A stretch of 64,000 nucleotides of DNA from Quadrisphaera setariae (GTDB lineage: Bacteria; Actinomycetota; Actinomycetes; Actinomycetales; Quadrisphaeraceae). Under the pieces are notes generated by a model, which saw only the letters and a program-made list of their open reading frames with translations, had not been told where the DNA came from and made no database searches. Of this stretch, positions 51,814-60,796 are shown one piece after another. The translations under genes and the position numbers were made by a program. Location: NCBI RefSeq assembly GCF_008041935.1, contig NZ_VKAC01000005.1:305742-369741 (forward strand), read 5' to 3'. Every line of letters starts with the position of its first letter. Position 1 is the stretch's first letter.

Positions 51814-53418
51814 TTGAGCACCACCCCGAACACCGCAGCGCCCGCCGTCGTCGTCGAAGGCGTCATCGACCTCGACCTTCCCGGCCACACCATCAGCCGC
51901 CACGTCTACGGCCACTTCGCCGAGCACCTCGGCCGCTGCATCTACGGCGGCTTCTACGTCGGTGAGGACTCACCCATCCCCAACGAGGGCGGCATCCGCC
52001 TGGACGTGGTGGAGGCGCTGCGCGCGCTGGACATCCCCAACCTGCGCTGGCCGGGGGGCTGCTTCGCCGACGACTACCACTGGAAGCACGGGATCGGGCC
52101 CCGTGACCAGCGACCCCGCATGGTCAACAGCCACTGGGGCGACGTGGTGGAGGACAACTCCTTCGGCACCCACGAGTTCATGGCCCTGTGCGAGCTGCTG
52201 GGCACCGAGCCGTACATCTCGGCCAACGTCGGCTCCGGCACCGTGGAGGAGACCAGCGACTGGGTGCAGTACCTCACCCGCGGCGACGACTCGCCCATGG
52301 CCGACCTCCGCCGTGCGAACGGCCGCGACGAGCCGTGGAAGGTCACCTACTGGGGCCTGGGCAACGAGCCCTGGGGCTGCGGCGGCAACATGAGCGCCGA
52401 GGCCTACGCGGCCCTGGCCCGCCAGTTCGCCACGTACAGCCGCGACATGGGCGACAACAAGCTCTACCGGATTGCCGCGGGCGCCACGAACGCCGACTAC
52501 CGCTGGACCGAGGTGCTCATGAAGGCGCTCGGCCGGGCGCTGGGCGACGGCGAGGTGCTCGGGCACGGCAACTCGAGCTTCCAGGCGATCTCCTTCCACT
52601 GCTACACCGTGGCCGGGCCCTGGGAGCGCAAGGGGAGCGCCACGGACTTCGACACCGACGAGTACTACGCCGTCATGGCGCAGGCGCAGCGCATCGAGGG
52701 CGTGCTCGCCGGGCACGCGAAGGTCATGGACGCCTACGACCCCGACAAGCGCGTCGGCCTGGTGCTGGACGAGTGGGGCACCTGGTTCGACGTCGAGCCC
52801 GGCACCAACCCGGGGTTCCTGTTCCAGCAGAACGCGCTGCGGGACGCTCTGGTGGCGAGCGTGCACTTCGACGGCTTCCACCGCCACGCCGACCGCCTGG
52901 TGATGGCGAACATCGCCCAGACGGTCAACGTGCTGCAGGCGATGATCCTCACCGACGAGGACAGCGGCGCCCTGGTGCTGACGCCCAGCTACCACGTGTT
53001 CGAGATGAACAAGGGCCACCAGGACGCTGCGCACCTGCCGGTGCACCTGCGCGGCGCGGCCCCGACGCGGACCGTGGCGGGCGTGGTCGGCATCGGGGGG
53101 CACGTCCCCGACCGCAGCGACGTCGAGCTCACCACCGTCTCGGTGTCAGCCAGCACGAAGGACGGCGCGGCGCTCGTCTCGCTGACCAACCTCGACGCCG
53201 AGGCGCCGGTGACCGTGCGACTCGACCTGCGCGGGGTGGCCGTGGGGGAGCTGACCGCCCGCCTGCTCACCGCCGACGCGCCGCAGGCGCACAACACGCC
53301 GCAGCAGGACGACGCGGTGGCCCCGCGCGCCTTCGACGGCGCCCGCGTGGAGGACGGCGTGCTCGTCGTCGAGCTGCCGGCGCACTCGTTCGCCACGGTG
53401 TCCCTGCCCCTGGTCTGA
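51814..53418 (+). CDS. abfA: Alpha-L-arabinofuranosidase, GH51 (copy 2)
   Basis: A 534-residue GH51 paralogue directly downstream of copy 1. It keeps all catalytic motifs ([25 protein letters not shown]) and the same domain order, and also lacks a signal peptide. It begins at TTG after TGAGGAG, an unusual start codon for this window. Divergence from copy 1 is concentrated in the N-terminus, residues around 90-100, 225-260 and the C-terminal sandwich, while other blocks are nearly identical in DNA. The copies may differ in linkage preference. It is the last gene before a strong convergent hairpin. Confidence 0.93.
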   Translation: MSTTPNTAAPAVVVEGVIDLDLPGHTISRHVYGHFAEHLGRCIYGGFYVGEDSPIPNEGGIRLDVVEALRALDIPNLRWPGGCFADDYHWKHGIGPRDQRPRMVNSHWGDVVEDNSFGTHEFMALCELLGTEPYISANVGSGTVEETSDWVQYLTRGDDSPMADLRRANGRDEPWKVTYWGLGNEPWGCGGNMSAEAYAALARQFATYSRDMGDNKLYRIAAGATNADYRWTEVLMKALGRALGDGEVLGHGNSSFQAISFHCYTVAGPWERKGSATDFDTDEYYAVMAQAQRIEGVLAGHAKVMDAYDPDKRVGLVLDEWGTWFDVEPGTNPGFLFQQNALRDALVASVHFDGFHRHADRLVMANIAQTVNVLQAMILTDEDSGALVLTPSYHVFEMNKGHQDAAHLPVHLRGAAPTRTVAGVVGIGGHVPDRSDVELTTVSVSASTKDGAALVSLTNLDAEAPVTVRLDLRGVAVGELTARLLTADAPQAHNTPQQDDAVAPRAFDGARVEDGVLVVELPAHSFATVSLPLV

Positions 53419-53435
53419 CGGGGCCCGCCTCCCAC

Positions 53436-53488
53436 GCAGGTGGCCGACCCCCCGTGATCACGGTGATCACGGCGGGTCGGCCACCTGC
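53436..53488. terminator. Long bidirectional hairpin between convergent genes
   Basis: Perfect 15-base arms at 53436-53450 and 53474-53488 enclose a loop with overlapping TGATCACGG palindromes. It lies between the convergent ends of the second GH51 and first GH29 genes and should stop transcription from both sides. The loop core matches the repeats at 35742-35790. Confidence 0.8.
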
Positions 53489-53508
53489 TGCACCCAGGCC
53501 GCGACGGG

Positions 53509-55089
53509 TCAGCCGCCGCCCTCGCCCTCGGGCAGCAGCAGCGCCCGCGGCGCCGGCGCCGCCGGGTCGGGCAGCACGAGCTTGAGGGCGAACCCGGGGA
53601 CCGCCTCCACGGCCGCTGGCAGCGGTGAGGGCAGCACCACCTCGAGGGCGTCGTCGGTGCGGCGCACCTCCAGCGGGGTCGGGTGCCCCAGCAGGCGCAC
53701 GTCGCCCAGGTCCCGCACCGCCAGCGACGACGCACCCCCGAGCGAGCGGATGCGCACCACGTCGTCCTCGGGCCTCACCATGCCCATCGCGTACAGCGAC
53801 GTCTGGCCCACCTCGGCCCGCTGCGTGAAGCGCAGGTCGGCGGCGGTGAACGGCAGCGAGGCGGAGTCGGTGAAGGACCCCTCCGGCACCGCCGTCGGGC
53901 CCTCACCGGGCACGCGCCACGGCCGGGTGCCGTACACGGCCTCCCCGTTGACCGTCAGCCACGCGCCGAGGCCCTCCAGGAGCGCGGCCTCCTCGGCGGG
54001 GATGGTCCCGTCGGGCTTGGGCCCGATGTTGAGCAGGAGGCAGCCGTTCTTGGCGACCACGTCGACCAGCTCTCCGACCAGGTCCACGGGGTTCTTCCAC
54101 TCGTGGCCCTCGATCCACCCCCACGAGGTGCGCGAGACCGAGGTGTCGTTCTGCCACGGGCGCTCCTGCACGTCGGCCATGCCGCCGCGCTCCACGTCCA
54201 GCACCGCGGTGCCCTCGCGGAAGGCCTCCCACTTGTACTGCAGCACCACGCCGCGGCCCCACTGCGCGGCCCGGTTGTAGTAGTAGGCCGCCAGCATCCG
54301 CCGGTACGGCTCGAACGCGGGGTGCTCGATCCACCAGTCGAACCACAGCACCTGCGGGCGGTAGGCGTCGATGATGCGCACGGTGCGCAGCAGCCAGTCC
54401 TCGAGGTAGGCCTCGTTCGGGCCCGCCGCCTGCGGCATCGCCGGGCCGTACAGGTCGGCGAAGTCCGGGTCGTCGCGGACGTCGGAGGCGAACGCACGCC
54501 CCGGGTGGAAGAAGAACCAGTGCTCCGCGCGGTGGCTGGAGGCCCCACGGACGATCCACTGGTCGTCGCACGCGTCGAGGACGTCGCCGAGCACGTCGCG
54601 CTTCGGACCGACCTTCGTGGCGTTCCAGCGGGTGCGCGGCTCGTCGTACATCGGGAAGCCGTCGTGGTGCTCGGCCACCGGGACCACGAACTGCGCGCCC
54701 GCCCGCCGGAACAGCCGCGCCATCCCGGCCGGGTCGAAGGCGTCCATGGTGAAGCGCGGCAGGAAGTCCTTGTAGCCGACCTCGGCGTGGTCACCGTGGA
54801 CCTCGCGGTGGTGGGCGTGCTCAGGGGTGCCCTGCTGGTACATGCGCCGCGGGTACCACTCGTTGCCGAACGCCGGCACCGAGTAGGCGCCCCAGTGCAT
54901 GAAGATCCCGAACTTCGCGTCGCGGAACCAGTCGGGCACCTCGTAGGCGGCCAGCGACTCCCACGTGTCCGTGAAGGGTCCCGCGTCGATCACCTCGCGC
55001 ACCGCGTCCAGCGCCGCCTGCGTGTCGGGGACCTCGACGGGGGCTGGGACCCAGCTGCGGTCGGTGGCGCTCGTGCTCTCGGTCGTCAT
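53509..55089 (-). CDS. Alpha-L-fucosidase, GH29 (526 residues)
   Basis: A GH29 retaining alpha-L-fucosidase with no signal peptide. The N-terminal barrel includes DAKFGIFMHWGAYSVPAFGNEWYPRRMY near 52, VVPVAEHHDGFPMYD near 115-130, and the nucleophile Asp in QVLWFDWWIEHPAF near 230. NGCLLLNIGPKPDGTIP near 355 is typical. The C-terminal part is a beta-sandwich. It would release fucose from imported fucosides. ATG 55089 follows GAGGAG and overlaps the upstream GH29 stop by 4 bases. It is the last gene of the fucose import operon. Confidence 0.92.
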   Translation of the reverse strand: MTTESTSATDRSWVPAPVEVPDTQAALDAVREVIDAGPFTDTWESLAAYEVPDWFRDAKFGIFMHWGAYSVPAFGNEWYPRRMYQQGTPEHAHHREVHGDHAEVGYKDFLPRFTMDAFDPAGMARLFRRAGAQFVVPVAEHHDGFPMYDEPRTRWNATKVGPKRDVLGDVLDACDDQWIVRGASSHRAEHWFFFHPGRAFASDVRDDPDFADLYGPAMPQAAGPNEAYLEDWLLRTVRIIDAYRPQVLWFDWWIEHPAFEPYRRMLAAYYYNRAAQWGRGVVLQYKWEAFREGTAVLDVERGGMADVQERPWQNDTSVSRTSWGWIEGHEWKNPVDLVGELVDVVAKNGCLLLNIGPKPDGTIPAEEAALLEGLGAWLTVNGEAVYGTRPWRVPGEGPTAVPEGSFTDSASLPFTAADLRFTQRAEVGQTSLYAMGMVRPEDDVVRIRSLGGASSLAVRDLGDVRLLGHPTPLEVRRTDDALEVVLPSPLPAAVEAVPGFALKLVLPDPAAPAPRALLLPEGEGGG

Positions 55090-56480
55090 GCGCGTGCTCC
55101 TCGGGCGGTGGTCAGGTCGAAGGCCACGACGGCGGGCCCGTGCTGGGTGGCGGAGGCGGGGACGTCGACGACGACCGAGCCCGCACCGCCGGAGCCCTCG
55201 CGGGCGGTGACGGCCGTGCCGTCGAGCAGGTGTGCGCTGCCGAGGTCCACCGCGCTCGCCGTGAGCGGCAGCTCCACCTCGCCGCGGGCGTCCACGACGG
55301 CGTTGAGGGCGTCCCCGGAGCGCGTCCAGCGGATCCAGGTCGCGCCGCTGCCGTCGTCGTCGTGGCCCTGGTGCCCGCTGGGGCGGGCGACGGAGGCGTC
55401 GACCGTCGTCGTGCCGTGCACGGCGGCGCTGTTGACGGCCATCCAGTCGGCCAGGCCCTCCAGGCACCGGCGCTGCAGCTCGGGGATCTGACCGGACGCC
55501 GTGGGGCCGACGTCGAGCAGGAGGTTGCCGCCGCGGCTGACCACGTCGAGCAGGTGCTTCACGGCGCCGGGTCCGTCCAGGTGGTGCTCGGGGCCCTCGA
55601 CCCGGTTGTAGCCGAAGGAGTAGCCGATGCCGCGGCAGTTCTCCCACGCGCCGGACTCCAGGTCCCGGCCCTGCTGGTACTCGCTGGTGCGGAAGTCCCA
55701 GTGGGTCTGCCCGAACCTGTCGTTGACCACGCCGTCGGGCACGGCCGCGTAGTACTCGTCCAGCACGTGGGCGAAGGACAGCGGACCGTCGGGCTTGCCG
55801 GCGTCTGGCCAGTTGATGTCGCCCCAGAGCACGTCGGGGGCGTAGCGCTCGACGAGGTCGCGCACGTGGGCGTTGGCGTAGGCGGTGTACGCCTCGTCCT
55901 GGGGGCGCTTGTCCTCGCCGATGTCGGAGACGATGGGGCCGAAGTCGGCCACGTCCCAGTCGAGGCCGCCGGAGTAGTACGTGCCGAACCGCATCCCGGC
56001 GCGGCGCGTGGCGGCGGCGAGGTCACCGACCAGGTCGCGCTGCGGGCCGCGCGCCACGGTGTTGCGGGGGGTGCCGGGGGCCTCCCACAGGCAGATGCCG
56101 TCGTGGTGCTTGGTGGTGGGGACGACGTAGCGGGCCCCGGCGCGGGCGAACAGCGCGGCCCACTCGTCGGGGTCGAACTCCTCGGCCTTCCACACGTCGA
56201 GGAAGTCGTCGTACGGGGCGCCGCCGAAGACCTCCCGGTGGTGCTCCGCCGCGGGGGAGCCCTCGATGCGGATGGTGTTGTAGTACCACTCGGCGTAGGG
56301 GTTGTGCTTCATCCAGGTGAACCGCTCGATGGTGCCGAGCTCGCCGATCGGTTCGGCCCAGGCGGGCACCGAGTAGGCGCCCCAGTGGATGAAGATGCCG
56401 AGCTTGGCCTGGGAGAACCAGGCGGGGACGGGCCGCTCGAAGCGCTGGTAGAGCTCCGTGCGGGAGTCGTCGGAGAACAC
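55086..56480 (-). CDS. Alpha-L-fucosidase, GH29 (464 residues)
   Basis: A second, shorter and clearly different GH29 protein. Motifs: QAKLGIFIHWGAYSVPAWAEP near 24, VVPTTKHHDGICLWEAPGTP near 118, the nucleophile Asp in DVLWGDINWPDAG near 217, and GGNLLLDVGPTASGQIP near 310. There is no signal peptide. The GTG start follows GGAGG. It lies 73 bases after the permease gene and overlaps the next GH29 gene by 4 bases. Having two different fucosidases suggests two fucosyl linkages or aglycones are handled. Confidence 0.92.
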   Translation of the reverse strand: MFSDDSRTELYQRFERPVPAWFSQAKLGIFIHWGAYSVPAWAEPIGELGTIERFTWMKHNPYAEWYYNTIRIEGSPAAEHHREVFGGAPYDDFLDVWKAEEFDPDEWAALFARAGARYVVPTTKHHDGICLWEAPGTPRNTVARGPQRDLVGDLAAATRRAGMRFGTYYSGGLDWDVADFGPIVSDIGEDKRPQDEAYTAYANAHVRDLVERYAPDVLWGDINWPDAGKPDGPLSFAHVLDEYYAAVPDGVVNDRFGQTHWDFRTSEYQQGRDLESGAWENCRGIGYSFGYNRVEGPEHHLDGPGAVKHLLDVVSRGGNLLLDVGPTASGQIPELQRRCLEGLADWMAVNSAAVHGTTTVDASVARPSGHQGHDDDGSGATWIRWTRSGDALNAVVDARGEVELPLTASAVDLGSAHLLDGTAVTAREGSGGAGSVVVDVPASATQHGPAVVAFDLTTARGARA

Positions 56481-56553
56481 GGGGGAGGACCTCCGGTGGT
56501 GGTGCGGATCCGGTCTGCGGGGGCGCGCCGGGGCGGGGTCGACCGCTGGTCGG

Positions 56554-57486
56554 TCAGCGGCCGCCGAGCCCCGACAGGGCGATGCCCTTGACGAGGTAGC
56601 GCTGCAGGAGCAGCACCAGCAGCGCGGTGGGGGCCATCGAGATGGTGGCTGCGGCCATGAGCAGGTTCCACGCCTGGCCGTTCTGGCCCAGGAAGAGGTT
56701 GAGGCCCAGCGGCACGGTGGTGGTGGTGACGTCGTTCGTGACGATCAGCGGCCACAGGAAGCTGTTCCAGTAGGTGATGAAGGTGAAGACCGCCAGCACA
56801 GCGAACGCCGGCGCGGCGATCGGCACGATGATCTGCGTGAGGATGCGCCAGTGTCCGGCGCCGTCGATGCGCGCCGACTCCTCCAGCTCCTTGGGGATGG
56901 TGAGGAAGAACTGGCGCAGCAGGAACGTGCCGAAGGCGGTGAACGCCCAGGGGAGGATCAGCGCCTGGAAGGTGTTGATCCACCCGAGCTGGTTCATGAT
57001 CAGGAACATCGGGACGACGACGACCTCCTGCGGCACCATGAGCGTGCCCAGGTAGACGAGGAACAGCGAGTCGCGCCCCTTGAACCGCAGCCGCGCGAAG
57101 GCGTAGGCGGACAGCGCCGAGGTGACCAGGGTGATGACGGTGCCCGTGACGGCCACGAACGCCGTGTTGAGCATGAACCGGCCGAACGGCAGGAAGTCGA
57201 GCGCGTCGCTGTAGTTGCTGAACAGCAGGCTCTCCCCGAACAGCTTCGGGGGCGTGGTGAAGATCTCTCCAGCGCTCTTGAGGCTGGACAGGACCATCCA
57301 GGCCAGGGGGGCGAGGAAGACCAGCAGCGCCAGCGTCAGCAGCAGCTGGGAGACGACGGGCGGGCGCTTCTTGCGGTTCTGGGGGACGAGGCCACCCGCG
57401 GAGCCGCCGGAGTCGGGGGTGCCGGCGCCGGTGCCGTCGTCGGCGCTCAGCGCTGCCGACCTCGTGCCGAGGGCCTCACTGGTCAT
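56554..57486 (-). CDS. Sugar ABC transporter permease, MalG type (fucose locus)
   Basis: A 310-residue permease with a Gly/Asp-rich cytoplasmic N-terminus and six TM segments (TM1 LLLTLALLVFLAPLAWMVLSS near 48). The EAA loop is ELEESARIDGAGHWRILTQI near 200. ATG 57486 lies within the end of the upstream permease gene (11-base overlap), showing tight coupling. With the MalF-type partner and binding protein it should import fucose or fucosyl-oligosaccharides. Confidence 0.93.
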   Translation of the reverse strand: MTSEALGTRSAALSADDGTGAGTPDSGGSAGGLVPQNRKKRPPVVSQLLLTLALLVFLAPLAWMVLSSLKSAGEIFTTPPKLFGESLLFSNYSDALDFLPFGRFMLNTAFVAVTGTVITLVTSALSAYAFARLRFKGRDSLFLVYLGTLMVPQEVVVVPMFLIMNQLGWINTFQALILPWAFTAFGTFLLRQFFLTIPKELEESARIDGAGHWRILTQIIVPIAAPAFAVLAVFTFITYWNSFLWPLIVTNDVTTTTVPLGLNLFLGQNGQAWNLLMAAATISMAPTALLVLLLQRYLVKGIALSGLGGR

Positions 57487-58420
57487 AGTGCACCCACTTC
57501 TTCTGGCCGAGGAACTGGATGGCGGTGAGCGCCATGATGATCACGAAGAGCACCCACGCGATGGCCGAGGCGAAGCCGAGCCTGAAGTTCTGGAAGCCGG
57601 ACTGGTACAGGTACATGACCAGCGTGGTGGTGCTGTTGCCCGGCCCGCCGCCGGTGAGGATGTACGGCTGCACGAACACCTGGAACGAGCTGATCAGCGT
57701 CAGCACGGTGGCGAAGAAGAGCGACGGGCTCATCAGCGGCAGCACCACGGAGAAGAACTGCCGCACGGGGCCGGCGCCGTCGATCGCGGCGGCCTCGGTC
57801 AGCGAGGGCGGCACCGCGTCCAGCGCCGCGGAGAAGACGAGCAGGTTGTAGCCGAACCCCTGCCAGACCGACATGAGGACGACGGCGGGCAGCGCCCACG
57901 CGCTCGACCCGAGGAAGTTGGGGGCGCTGACCCCGAACAGGGTCTGGAAGACGCTGTCGATGAGCCCGCGCGGGGTGTACAGCAGGCCGAACACCACCGC
58001 GTTGCCCACCATGGGCGTCACCGCCGGCACGAAGAAGAGCACCCGGTAGTAGCGCCGCCCGATGATGCGCGGGGAGATCCACACCGCCAGGCCCATCGAC
58101 ACCACGATGTTGACGGGCACGTACAGCAGCACGAACACGGCCGTGTTGAGCAGCGCCGTCTTGAACACGGGGTCGGTGGTGAAGAGCTCGACGAAGTTCT
58201 GGAACCCGACGAAGCTGGGTGTTCCGAGCACCGGCCAGTCGAAGAAGCTCATCACCAGCGAGGCGACGATCGGGAACGCCGTGAACGCGACGAACCCGAT
58301 CGCTCCCGGCAGCAGGAAGGCCGAGGCGGCGCGACCGTCGCCCCGCTTGGTCCCCCGCGGCGGCGCGGGGGACTCGGACGCAGAGGCGTCGGTGACGCGG
58401 ACGGCGCCGGTCAGCGCCAT
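57476..58420 (-). CDS. Sugar ABC transporter permease, MalF type (fucose locus)
   Basis: A 314-residue permease with six TM segments (TM1 AFLLPGAIGFVAFTAFPIVAS near 34). The EAA loop contains LTEAAAIDGAGPVRQFFSVV near 215. ATG 58420 has GAGGAGGT in front, and this ribosome site could pair with a complementary stretch 32 bases upstream. It follows the binding-protein gene after 48 bases and overlaps the MalG-type gene. No dedicated ATPase gene is present. Confidence 0.93.
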   Translation of the reverse strand: MALTGAVRVTDASASESPAPPRGTKRGDGRAASAFLLPGAIGFVAFTAFPIVASLVMSFFDWPVLGTPSFVGFQNFVELFTTDPVFKTALLNTAVFVLLYVPVNIVVSMGLAVWISPRIIGRRYYRVLFFVPAVTPMVGNAVVFGLLYTPRGLIDSVFQTLFGVSAPNFLGSSAWALPAVVLMSVWQGFGYNLLVFSAALDAVPPSLTEAAAIDGAGPVRQFFSVVLPLMSPSLFFATVLTLISSFQVFVQPYILTGGGPGNSTTTLVMYLYQSGFQNFRLGFASAIAWVLFVIIMALTAIQFLGQKKWVHYDQ

Positions 58421-58421
58421 G

Positions 58422-58467
58422 GGACCTCCTCGGGCCGTGACATCGCGGGAGCTGCTCCGTGAGGTCC
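58422..58467 (-). promoter_or_regulatory. Possible ribosome-site-occluding stem
   Basis: On the minus strand GGACCTC just after the binding-protein stop can pair with GAGGTCC that contains the permease ribosome-binding site, across 32 bases. Seven base pairs are perfect. It would lower permease translation relative to the binding protein. Confidence 0.35.
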
Positions 58468-58468
58468 G

Positions 58469-59722
58469 TCAGGCCTGCGCCATCACCTGCTTGATGAAGG
58501 AGTCGACGTCGGAGTCGCCGTTGAAGCAGGGGACGGCGTACTTGTTCCACTCGTTGTTGACCTGGGTCCACTTGGCGGTGGTGCGGTACCCCTCGGCGGC
58601 CTTGATCATGGCGTCCATGACCTCCTGCGCGTCCTGGAGCTTGTTGCCCTCGTACCAGGCGCTCTGCTGAGCCGTGCGCGCCGGGAAGGCGCGCCCGGAC
58701 TGGCCCAGGTAGGTCTCCGACTCCACGTTGACCAGGCCCGCGGTGGCCTTGGCGGCCAGGTCCTGGTTCTTCGCCTTCGCGGAGACGCCGAAGCCGGAGC
58801 CGGCCGTGACGGTCTTGGAGCCGCTCCCGCCGACGGGCATCGGGGCGATGCCCACCTCGAACTTGGCCGTCGCCTTGGCGTTGATGAGGCTCCACGGACC
58901 GTCGATGTTCATGGCCGCGTTGCCGGCCAGGAACTGGTTGGTGGCGGCGGCCTGCGAGCCGGCGGCCGGCAGGGGCGAGGCGACCTTCTCGGTGACCACG
59001 AGGCTGCGGTACCAGTTGAGGGTGTCGCGCCACTGGTCGTTGTCGATGTCGAGCTCCCCGTCGGAGGTGACGGCCTGCACGCCGTGCTGGCTCATGGCCC
59101 ACGGGATGATGCTGTCCGGCACCGCGCCGGCGAAGAAGCCGTAGGTGTTGCCGCTGGTGAGCTTCTTGGCCGCGGCGAGGAAGTCGTCCTGGGTCCACCC
59201 GATGGCGGGCAGCGCCAGCCCCGCCTGCTCGAAGGCCGTCTTGTTGTAGAAGACCACCAGCGGCCCGAAGTCGTAGGGCAGCGCGAGCAGCTTCCCGTCC
59301 ACCTTGAGGGCGTCGAGGATGCTGGAGTCGAAGTCGGACTCCGTGACGCCCATCTCCGACAGCTTCGGCGTGAGGTCGGTGAACAGCTGGGCGAACTGCG
59401 GGGCGCGCAGCGACTGCACGCTGACGATGTCAGCGGTCTGGCCGCTGGCGGCCTGCGAGGTGAGCTTGGTCCAGTAGTCGTTCCAGGCGGCGGTCTGGAA
59501 GGCGATGGTGGAGCCGGAGGCCTTGCCGGCGATGTCGGCCACCTTCTTCCAGGCGTCCACCTCGGCCGTGGAGGCGCTCCACATCTGCCACGTGAGGTTC
59601 GTGCCGCCCGAACCGCCGGAGCCTCCGGAGGACGAGCCGCCGCCGCAGGCGGACAGGGCGAGCGCGGCGGCAGCGCCGCCACCGAGGCCGAGCAGCTGCC
59701 GGCGCGAGAGGGTGGGTGCCAT
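58469..59722 (-). CDS. Sugar ABC transporter substrate-binding lipoprotein (fucose locus)
   Basis: A 417-residue MalE-type binding lipoprotein. The signal combines a twin-arginine motif (LSRRQLLGLGGGAAAALAL) with a lipobox ending at Cys26 (LSAC), so it may be Tat-exported. The mature domain contains ALPYDFGPLVVFYNKTAFEQAG near 145, MNIDGPWSL near 270 and AGSGFGVSAKAKN near 305. Linked fucosidase and fuconate genes imply a fucose-containing ligand. ATG 59722 has GGAGG at 7 bases. An operator and promoter lie directly upstream. Confidence 0.92.
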   Translation of the reverse strand: MAPTLSRRQLLGLGGGAAAALALSACGGGSSSGGSGGSGGTNLTWQMWSASTAEVDAWKKVADIAGKASGSTIAFQTAAWNDYWTKLTSQAASGQTADIVSVQSLRAPQFAQLFTDLTPKLSEMGVTESDFDSSILDALKVDGKLLALPYDFGPLVVFYNKTAFEQAGLALPAIGWTQDDFLAAAKKLTSGNTYGFFAGAVPDSIIPWAMSQHGVQAVTSDGELDIDNDQWRDTLNWYRSLVVTEKVASPLPAAGSQAAATNQFLAGNAAMNIDGPWSLINAKATAKFEVGIAPMPVGGSGSKTVTAGSGFGVSAKAKNQDLAAKATAGLVNVESETYLGQSGRAFPARTAQQSAWYEGNKLQDAQEVMDAMIKAAEGYRTTAKWTQVNNEWNKYAVPCFNGDSDVDSFIKQVMAQA

Positions 59723-59816
59723 CGGGGGCCTCCGTGACGACGTCGTCGAGCGATGAGGGGGGATGGAGCGCATCGGACACCCGGGCTGAGGGGCATCAGT
59801 GCCCCCCCAGGGCGAT

Positions 59817-59863
59817 ACATCCGATGACTGCGCACTCTGCTCGGCTGACGTCGAGCCTGTCAA
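59817..59863 (-). promoter_or_regulatory. Fucose importer promoter with GntR-type operator
   Basis: On the minus strand: TTGACA (59863-59858, overlapping the gntR stop), 18-base spacer, CAGAGT (59839-59834), then TCATCGGATGT (59827-59817) at the expected transcription start. On the plus strand the palindrome reads ACATCCGATGA. Confidence 0.7.
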
Positions 59864-60561
59864 GCGTCCTGGCGGCGTTTCTCCACGAGGGTCTGGCGCA
59901 TCCAGGCCTCCACGTTGGCCACGTGCAGCAGCGCAGCGGCCTCTGCGCGGTAGGCGTCGCCGTCGTGGAGCGCGTCGTAGATGGCCCGGTGCTCGTCGAT
60001 GGTGTGCCGCGCCGAGTCCGCCTCGGTCAGCGCGCGCCAGGCCCTCGCGCGCAGCGTGACGCCCGAGATGCCGCGGAGGATGGCGGCCAGGGCTGCGTTG
60101 CCGCTGGCGGTGGCGACCGCGGCGTGGAAGTCGGCGTCGTGGGCGATGAGGTCCTGCTCGTCGGTGGCCGCTTCCATCAGCTGCAGGTGCCGCAGCACCA
60201 CGGCGAGGTCCTCCGGCTCGCAGCGCATCGCTGCAAGGGCGGTGACCTGCGGTTCTACGACTCTCCGGCACTCCATCAGCTCGAGCATCGACTCCTCCTG
60301 CATGAGGTCGACGGCCTCCCCGATGCCCGTGAAGAGCTGCTCGGGCGTCAGTGAGGTGACGAAGGTGCCGTCGCCCCGCTTCACGTCGAGCACGCCCGCT
60401 GTGGCGAGCGCGCGGACGGCCTCGCGCAGGCTTGAGCGGCTCACGCCCAGCTGGGCGGACAGGGCGGCCTCCGCCGGGAGCCGCTGCCCCGGCTGCAGGT
60501 CACCGCCGCGGATCAGCTCGCGGACCTTCTCGATCGCGGCCTCTGTGAGGGGGGCAGCCAC
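59860..60561 (-). CDS. GntR family (FCD) regulator of fucose genes
   Basis: A 233-residue FadR/FCD-subfamily GntR regulator. The winged helix-turn-helix covers residues 1-70 (LQPGQRLPAEAALSAQLGVS and RSSLREAVRAL). The FCD effector domain has the metal-site pattern, with D-x-x-F-H in HDADFHAAVA near 142 and later His residues in TIDEHRAIYDALHDGD near 190. It sits between the import operon and the divergent fuconate-pathway genes, and the same palindrome occurs on both sides, so it is the likely repressor, relieved by fuconate or a related acid (inference). It starts at GTG 60561. Confidence 0.91.
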   Translation of the reverse strand: MAAPLTEAAIEKVRELIRGGDLQPGQRLPAEAALSAQLGVSRSSLREAVRALATAGVLDVKRGDGTFVTSLTPEQLFTGIGEAVDLMQEESMLELMECRRVVEPQVTALAAMRCEPEDLAVVLRHLQLMEAATDEQDLIAHDADFHAAVATASGNAALAAILRGISGVTLRARAWRALTEADSARHTIDEHRAIYDALHDGDAYRAEAAALLHVANVEAWMRQTLVEKRRQDA

Positions 60562-60651
60562 CTCGTCACCTCCGTGCTCGGGCGTCCGGGCTCGTCACCG
60601 ACGGGTGGCGATCGAGCACCTCCACTCTGCACGTCTGATGTTTCAAGCGTC

Positions 60652-60680
60652 TAGACATCGGATGACTGAGTCGCTAGCGT
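60652..60680 (+). promoter_or_regulatory. fucD promoter with GntR-type operator
   Basis: TAGACA (60652-60657), 17-base spacer and TAGCGT (60675-60680) form a promoter. The palindrome ACATCGGATGA (60655-60665) overlaps its -35 region. It matches the site before the importer except for the central base. Confidence 0.7.
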
Positions 60681-60796
60681 CCGTGGAGCGTCGAGGACGA
60701 CGCCATGGCCGCTGGAACCCCCTCCTGAGCGGGCGAGCCGGTCCGTCCTCTGCCGCGGGTCGCCCCGCCCCGTCCTGATCGCCCTGGAGGTCCGCT

